Assembly: GCA_905188025.1 (NCBI GenBank)
Contig: CAJJKI010000002.1
Location: 62,001 to 126,000 of the forward strand
Length of the DNA stretch: 64,000 bases
Direction of reading: 5' to 3'
Origin: an uncultured Eubacteriales bacterium
GTDB taxonomy: Bacteria; Bacillota_I; Bacilli_A; RF39; UBA660
The translations under genes were made by a program, and so were the position numbers. This document shows positions 59,928 through 64,000 of the stretch, in pieces. Positions within the stretch are counted from its first letter, which is position 1, and each line of letters starts with the position of its first letter. Under the pieces are notes generated by a model. The model was not told the origin of the DNA, made no database searches, and was given only the letters and a program-made list of their open reading frames with translations.

Positions 59928-60884
59928 ATGATGAAGAATGTAGTAGTAATAGGTGGAGGTACAGGATTATCTACTTTACTTAGAGGACTTAAGTTGTTTC
60001 CAATGAATATAACAGCAATAGTAACAGTAGCTGATGATGGTTCTTCAACGGGAAGACTTAGAAAGGAATTTGATACTCCAGCTGTAGGGGATCTTAGAAA
60101 TGTATTAGTGGCTTTATCTGAAGTTGAGCCACTAGTAGAGGAACTTTTACAATATAGATTTAATACTTATAGTGATTTGGATAAGCATGCGATGGGTAAT
60201 TTGCTTTTGACTGCTATGTATAATATTACTGGTAGTTTAACTGAGAGTTTGGAGGCTTTATCTAAGATACTTAATATTAAGGGTAGAGTGTTACCTTTTA
60301 CTGAAGATAAGGCAATACTTATGGCACATACTACTGATGGAGAAGTAATTGAGGGAGAGAGTAATATTACTAAGGCTGGTAAACATATTAAGTCAGTTAA
60401 TTATAAGAATAAAGTAAAGGTTACTCCACAAGTAATTAAGGCAGTACATGATGCTGATTTGATAATTATAGGTATAGGTAGTTTGTATACTAGTATTATT
60501 CCTAATTTATTATCTAGTGAGATGAAGAGAGCTTTAAAGAATTCTAAGGCTAAGAAAATGTATATTTGTAATATAATGAGTGAGCATGGAGAGACGGATG
60601 ATTTTAAGGTAAGTGACTGTGTAAAACAAATTAATAAGTATGTTGATAAGAATTTTATTGATGTGGTACTTGCTAATAAGACGAATGTTCCTAATGATAT
60701 ATTAGAGTTATATAAGGAAGAGAAGAGTGCACAGATTATGATAGATAAGGATAATATTAATAAGATGGGAGTTAAATTGATAACAGCTGATTTACTTAGA
60801 ATAACTGATAAGAAACAGGTGCGTCATGATAATATTAAGACAGCTTTGGAAGTATTTACTTATTTAACTAGAGGTAGTAAATAA
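59928..60884 (+). CDS. yvcK: YvcK/GlmR-family protein
   Basis: 318 residues from the ATG at 59928 (AAAGGA six bases upstream; a long in-frame extension to 59847 has no site). 'VVVIGGGTGLSTLLRGLKLF', 'VTVADDGSSTGRLRKEF', 'PAVGDLRNVLVALS', 'KHAMGNLLLTAMY' and 'GIGSLYTSIIPNLL' are family signatures. Known members bind UDP-GlcNAc and direct carbon into cell-wall precursors. The order yvcK-whiA is conserved in Firmicutes; rapZ, usually just before, is absent here. Confidence 0.93.
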   Translation: MMKNVVVIGGGTGLSTLLRGLKLFPMNITAIVTVADDGSSTGRLRKEFDTPAVGDLRNVLVALSEVEPLVEELLQYRFNTYSDLDKHAMGNLLLTAMYNITGSLTESLEALSKILNIKGRVLPFTEDKAILMAHTTDGEVIEGESNITKAGKHIKSVNYKNKVKVTPQVIKAVHDADLIIIGIGSLYTSIIPNLLSSEMKRALKNSKAKKMYICNIMSEHGETDDFKVSDCVKQINKYVDKNFIDVVLANKTNVPNDILELYKEEKSAQIMIDKDNINKMGVKLITADLLRITDKKQVRHDNIKTALEVFTYLTRGSK

Positions 60885-61807
60885 TGAGTTTTTCGTTGGA
60901 TATAAAGAATGAGGTAACGAGATTAGATAGTTCAAGAGAGGAATTGATTTCGGAACTGTCTGCTATTGTTAGGAATAGTGCAGTTATTTCTGATAGAGTT
61001 ACAATATATATAGAAAATAATGTAGTAGCTAGAAGAATATTTAAACTGTTTAAGAATGTTTATGATATAACACCAATAGTTACTGTTAGAAAGAAATATT
61101 TTAATAATGGATATAGTTATATACTGATAGTTAAGAGTAGAGTTAAAGAGATATTAGAAGATCTATCTATTGTTAAAGATTCAGAATATTTAGATATTCC
61201 TTTAGAATATATTATTTCGGATGATGATTTGGTGAGGGCTTATTTGAGAGGATTATTTTTAGTGACTGGTAGTATTAATGATCCAAAGACTTCTAGATAT
61301 CATTTAGAGTTTTTAGTGGATAAGCTAGATTATGCTAAATTTATATCAAAGATACTTAATGATATGGATCTTAATAGTAGGATTATTACTAGAGAGAAGA
61401 AGTATATGATATATATTAAGGAAGCTGAGAAGATAAGTGATTTTCTTAGAATTATTAAGGCCTATAATGGGGTAATGTATTATGAAGATATTAGGATATA
61501 TCGTGATCATAAGAATATGACTAATAGGCTTAATAATTGTGAACAAGCTAATATGGATAAGATATTTTTTACTGCTAATAATCAACTTAAGGATATAGAT
61601 AAACTTAGGGAATATGATATGATGGATTTAATTGATGATAAGCTAATGATAGTTATTGAATATAGGGAGAAGTATCCGGAAGCTAGTTTGAGTGAACTTA
61701 GTAGTGTGATGGAGAGAGATGGTATAAAGATTACTAAATCAGGACTTAATCATCGTTTTAGAAAAATTAGAGAAATGGTTGAGAATATAGATAATAAAGA
61801 TAATTGA
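60884..61807 (+). CDS. whiA: DNA-binding protein WhiA
   Basis: 307 residues; its ATG overlaps the yvcK stop (TAATG). An N-terminal LAGLIDADG-like domain ('SFSLDIKNEVTRLDSSREEL', 'LRGLFLVTGSINDPKTSRYH') and a C-terminal HTH ('YPEASLSELSSVMERDGIKI' then 'TKSGLNHRFRKIREM') define WhiA. It is needed for normal division and chromosome segregation in Firmicutes. Length normal. Confidence 0.95.
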   Translation: MSFSLDIKNEVTRLDSSREELISELSAIVRNSAVISDRVTIYIENNVVARRIFKLFKNVYDITPIVTVRKKYFNNGYSYILIVKSRVKEILEDLSIVKDSEYLDIPLEYIISDDDLVRAYLRGLFLVTGSINDPKTSRYHLEFLVDKLDYAKFISKILNDMDLNSRIITREKKYMIYIKEAEKISDFLRIIKAYNGVMYYEDIRIYRDHKNMTNRLNNCEQANMDKIFFTANNQLKDIDKLREYDMMDLIDDKLMIVIEYREKYPEASLSELSSVMERDGIKITKSGLNHRFRKIREMVENIDNKDN

Positions 61808-61826
61808 TATTTAGTGAATTTTAGTG

Positions 61827-61855
61827 TTGATAAATAGATAAATATTTGATATAAT
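61827..61855 (+). promoter_or_regulatory. Promoter of the tyrS leader
   Basis: TTGATA (61827-61832), 17-base spacer, perfect TATAAT (61850-61855). Confidence 0.75.
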
Positions 61856-61861
61856 CTTTTA

Positions 61862-62057
61862 TGAAAGAGATATTAGTATTAAGGATAAAGAAGTAGTTGT
61901 TAATGATATCTTGAAGAGAGTTAGTGGATGGTGAGAACTAATAGATAGTTAATAATGAATTACATATCTTTAGCTAAGCGGGTAATACCGTTATATAATT
62001 AAGTTAAATAAAGGATGGTACCGTCTTTATGACTCCTTTTAGGTATCATTCTTTTTA
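61862..62057 (+). ncRNA. T-box riboswitch (tRNA-Tyr specific) controlling tyrS
   Basis: Leader with a GAGAG and GGTGAGAA stem-I pattern (61914-61937), specifier TAC (Tyr) at 61961-61963 in AATTACA, and the T-box AAAGGATGGTACCG at 62010-62023. The terminator GGATGGTACC / GGTATCATTC plus T-run (62013-62057) competes with the antiterminator. Uncharged tRNA-Tyr should allow read-through. Confidence 0.9.
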
Positions 62058-62099
62058 TTTATAAATAATATTGAAATAAATAGGAAAGAGGAGATAGAT

Positions 62100-63344
62100 A
62101 TGACATTATATGAAGATTTAAAATGGAGAGGATTAATTAAGGATATAAGTAGTGATGAACTTATTGATAAGTTAAATAATGATAAGTTGACTTTTTATTG
62201 GGGAACTGATCCTACAGCTGATTCGTTACATTTAGGACATTATTCATCACTTGTTACTGCTAAGAGATTAGCTAAGTATGGACATCAATTTATATTATTA
62301 GTAGGAGGGGCTACAGGGCTTATAGGAGATCCTAGACCTACTGCTGAGAGAGAGATTATTTCTATAGAGACTATTAATAAGAATCTTAATGCTATTAGTA
62401 ATCAAGTAAAGAGATTAGTTGATGAAAATACGATATTTGTTAATAATTATGATTGGATGAAGGATTATAGTTTCTTGAATTTTCTTAGAGATGTAGGAAA
62501 GTATGTAAATGTTAATTATATGTTAGCTAAAGATATTATTAGTAGAAGACTAGATACGGGTATTACTTATGCTGAATTTAGTTATACTTTGATGCAAGGA
62601 TATGATTTTGTATATTTGAATAGAAATTATGGTTGTACTTTACAGGCTGCAGGATCTGATCAGTGGGGTAATATTACTACTGGTATAGAGTTAGGTAGAA
62701 AGATGGATAATAAGACTTTATTTGGATTTACAATGCCACTTATATTAGATGCTACTGGTAAAAAGTTTGGTAAGAGTGAAGGAAATGCTCTTTGGTTAGA
62801 TAAGGATAAGACTAGTGCTTATAAGATATATCAATATTTGATTAATAGTGATGATAGTAAAGTTATTGAGTATTTAAAGGTATTTACTTTCTTGAGTAAG
62901 GAAGAGATAGAAGAATTAGAGGCTAAACATAAAGAGCATCCTGAGTTAAGGGAAGCACATAAGGCTTTGGCTAGAGAGATTATTACTGATTTACATGGTA
63001 AGGATGAATATGAGAAGGCAGTAATGATGAGTGAAGTATTATTTACAGGAGATTTTAAGAAGTTAGATAAAAATGATCTAGAAGAAGTACTTAAAGGATA
63101 TAATAAAGTAAATATTGGAAAAGATAAGAATATAGTAGATATGTTACTTGAGATGGGGGTTGCTTCTAGTAAGAGAGAAGCTAGAGAATTTATTAGTAAT
63201 AATGCTATTATGATTAATGGAGAAAAGATTAATGATCTAGAGTATGTTATTAGTGATAAAGATTTCTTATATGGAAGTTATATTATTGTAAAAAGAGGAA
63301 AGAAAAATTATTATATAGGAATATTAGAGGGTAGTAATGAGTAA
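62100..63344 (+). CDS. tyrS: Tyrosyl-tRNA synthetase
   Basis: 414 residues. Class I signatures 'DPTADSLHLGHYSSLV' (HIGH) and 'KKFGKSEGNALWLD' (KMSKS). Tyrosine pocket 'TYAEFSYTLMQGYDFVYL' and 'QAAGSDQWGNITTG'. A C-terminal S4 RNA-binding domain ('VASSKREAREFISNN'). GGAAAGAGGAG precedes the ATG. Controlled by the upstream T-box; the next gene starts inside its last codons. Confidence 0.98.
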   Translation: MTLYEDLKWRGLIKDISSDELIDKLNNDKLTFYWGTDPTADSLHLGHYSSLVTAKRLAKYGHQFILLVGGATGLIGDPRPTAEREIISIETINKNLNAISNQVKRLVDENTIFVNNYDWMKDYSFLNFLRDVGKYVNVNYMLAKDIISRRLDTGITYAEFSYTLMQGYDFVYLNRNYGCTLQAAGSDQWGNITTGIELGRKMDNKTLFGFTMPLILDATGKKFGKSEGNALWLDKDKTSAYKIYQYLINSDDSKVIEYLKVFTFLSKEEIEELEAKHKEHPELREAHKALAREIITDLHGKDEYEKAVMMSEVLFTGDFKKLDKNDLEEVLKGYNKVNIGKDKNIVDMLLEMGVASSKREAREFISNNAIMINGEKINDLEYVISDKDFLYGSYIIVKRGKKNYYIGILEGSNE

Positions 63345-64000
63345 GAGGCTTGGGGATAGAAGAGACGGTAAAAGACTTAGGATGGGTGGCTTTGAAAGAT
63401 TTTTATATTATTTGAAGCCACGTAGAAGTGACTCTGAAGTATATATATCTAAATGTATAGATGTGACGGAATTAGTTAAATATATGAAAGAGAAGAAGAA
63501 AGATAATGAAGATTTAACTTATTTCCATTTATTTAGTACAGCAGTAGCTAAAGTAGTTTATAATAAACCTTTACTTAATAGATTTATTATAGGGGGAAAT
63601 AAGTATGATAGAAATGATATTACTTTATCTTTTGTAGCTAAGACAGATTTTTCGGATACGGCTAGAGAGTTTTTGACAGTTATTAAAGTAGATGCTAATG
63701 ATAGTTTGATGGATATTAGTAGAAAGATTAAGGGTGACGTTAAGAAGATTAGAAGTAATAAAGAGAGTCATACTGATGATTTTGTTAATAAGCTAGGAAG
63801 ATTACCTAAATGGGTGATGGCTATTATAGTATGGATTATTAAAAGACTTGATAATCATGATATGTTACCACAGTCTCTTACTAAGAATAGTGTATATCAT
63901 AGTACAGTATTATTATCTAATTTGGGTAGTATTCATTGTGATGGGATATATCATAATTTAACTAACTTTGGTACTAATTCAATATTACTAACAATTGGCG
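63337..64000 (+). CDS. 2-oxoacid dehydrogenase acyltransferase-like (CAT fold), 3' partial
   Basis: At least 221 residues, running off the window. It lacks a lipoyl domain and starts directly with a CAT-type acyltransferase domain: 'YFHLFSTAVAKVVYNKPLLN' followed by R-F, and 'STVLLSNLGSIHCDGIYHNL' with 'NFGTNSILLTIG', the trimer/active-site region of E2 and chloramphenicol acetyltransferase relatives. Lipoyl-less E2-like proteins are common in this lineage, and their acyl acceptor is unknown. The ATG overlaps the tyrS stop region by eight bases. The catalytic H-x3-D-G should lie just beyond the window. Confidence 0.75.
   Translation, partial: MSKRLGDRRDGKRLRMGGFERFLYYLKPRRSDSEVYISKCIDVTELVKYMKEKKKDNEDLTYFHLFSTAVAKVVYNKPLLNRFIIGGNKYDRNDITLSFVAKTDFSDTAREFLTVIKVDANDSLMDISRKIKGDVKKIRSNKESHTDDFVNKLGRLPKWVMAIIVWIIKRLDNHDMLPQSLTKNSVYHSTVLLSNLGSIHCDGIYHNLTNFGTNSILLTIG

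Noticed and set aside
1..64000. CRISPR array, rRNA or tRNA genes
   Set aside because: No spaced direct repeats of CRISPR type and no tRNA- or rRNA-like segment noticed; the only regular repeats are the coding 72-bp units at 2147-2602.

Overview
The window is AT-rich Firmicutes-type DNA using the standard code (TGA is only a stop) with GGAGG/GGTGAT-type ribosome binding sites. Gene content (mraY, ftsW, murE, a PASTA-containing PBP, ylxM-ftsY, cdsA-rseP, yvcK-whiA, a T-box in front of tyrS, MutS, UvrB) points to a peptidoglycan-making low-GC Bacilli lineage. An uncultured gut Bacilli/Mollicutes relative (RF39-like) is my guess; no rRNA or tRNA gene is visible to prove it.

Layout. 1-6422: the right end of a prophage (tail/receptor-binding genes, a BspA-type leucine-rich-repeat protein, holin-like proteins, an M23 endolysin with an Amidase02_C-type wall-binding tail, a toxin-antitoxin-like pair behind a palindromic operator, an HNH-type nuclease). 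It is inserted in an ABC-transporter ATPase gene, whose 3' remnant and permease follow. 6697-12483: permease, a large membrane-anchored zinc-peptidase-like protein, a Na+/Ca2+ exchanger, an FAD protein. 12625-17822: a phosphorelay operon (HPt, receiver plus degenerate HD-GYP, hybrid histidine kinase) with an unknown three-repeat protein. 17947-29740: mutS, a degenerate deacetylase, a prepilin-dockerin fusion, a Sel1-repeat protein, a dicarboxylate symporter, cdsA-rseP, a membrane-anchored protein ending in a possible diversity-generating-retroelement variable region, and Hsp20. 29865-37840: cca, ftsY, ylxM, a stand-alone Clp-like AAA+ ATPase, murE, an NAGPA/DUF2233 surface protein, clpP. 37960-46335: an MBL hydrolase, a membrane protein/HTH pair, two CotF-like proteins, a Rossmann protein with two kinase-fold paralogues, fhs, nadE-nadD. 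46899-59023: uvrB, then on the minus strand ftsW, mraY and a split pbp. 59114-64000: a surface protein, yvcK-whiA, T-box-tyrS, and the start of an E2-like acyltransferase.

The most striking object is a 5.8-kb serine-recombinase element (about 52143-57963) inserted exactly inside the SxxK active-site codons of the division-cluster penicillin-binding protein (Ser291-Thr292 | Phe293-Lys294). Precise excision would restore a 635-residue enzyme. The element carries a five-gene cargo operon (ParB-like fold, processive GT2, P-loop nucleotide kinase, histidine phosphatase, unknown protein) with its own consensus promoter. Downstream mraY also has its own consensus promoter, so the insertion need not be polar. 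Secondary highlights are the possible diversity-generating-retroelement target (28778-29173), the pilin-dockerin fusion (21471-22010), the leader/attenuator in front of pbp, and the prophage placed between the Walker B motif and D-loop of an ABC ATPase.
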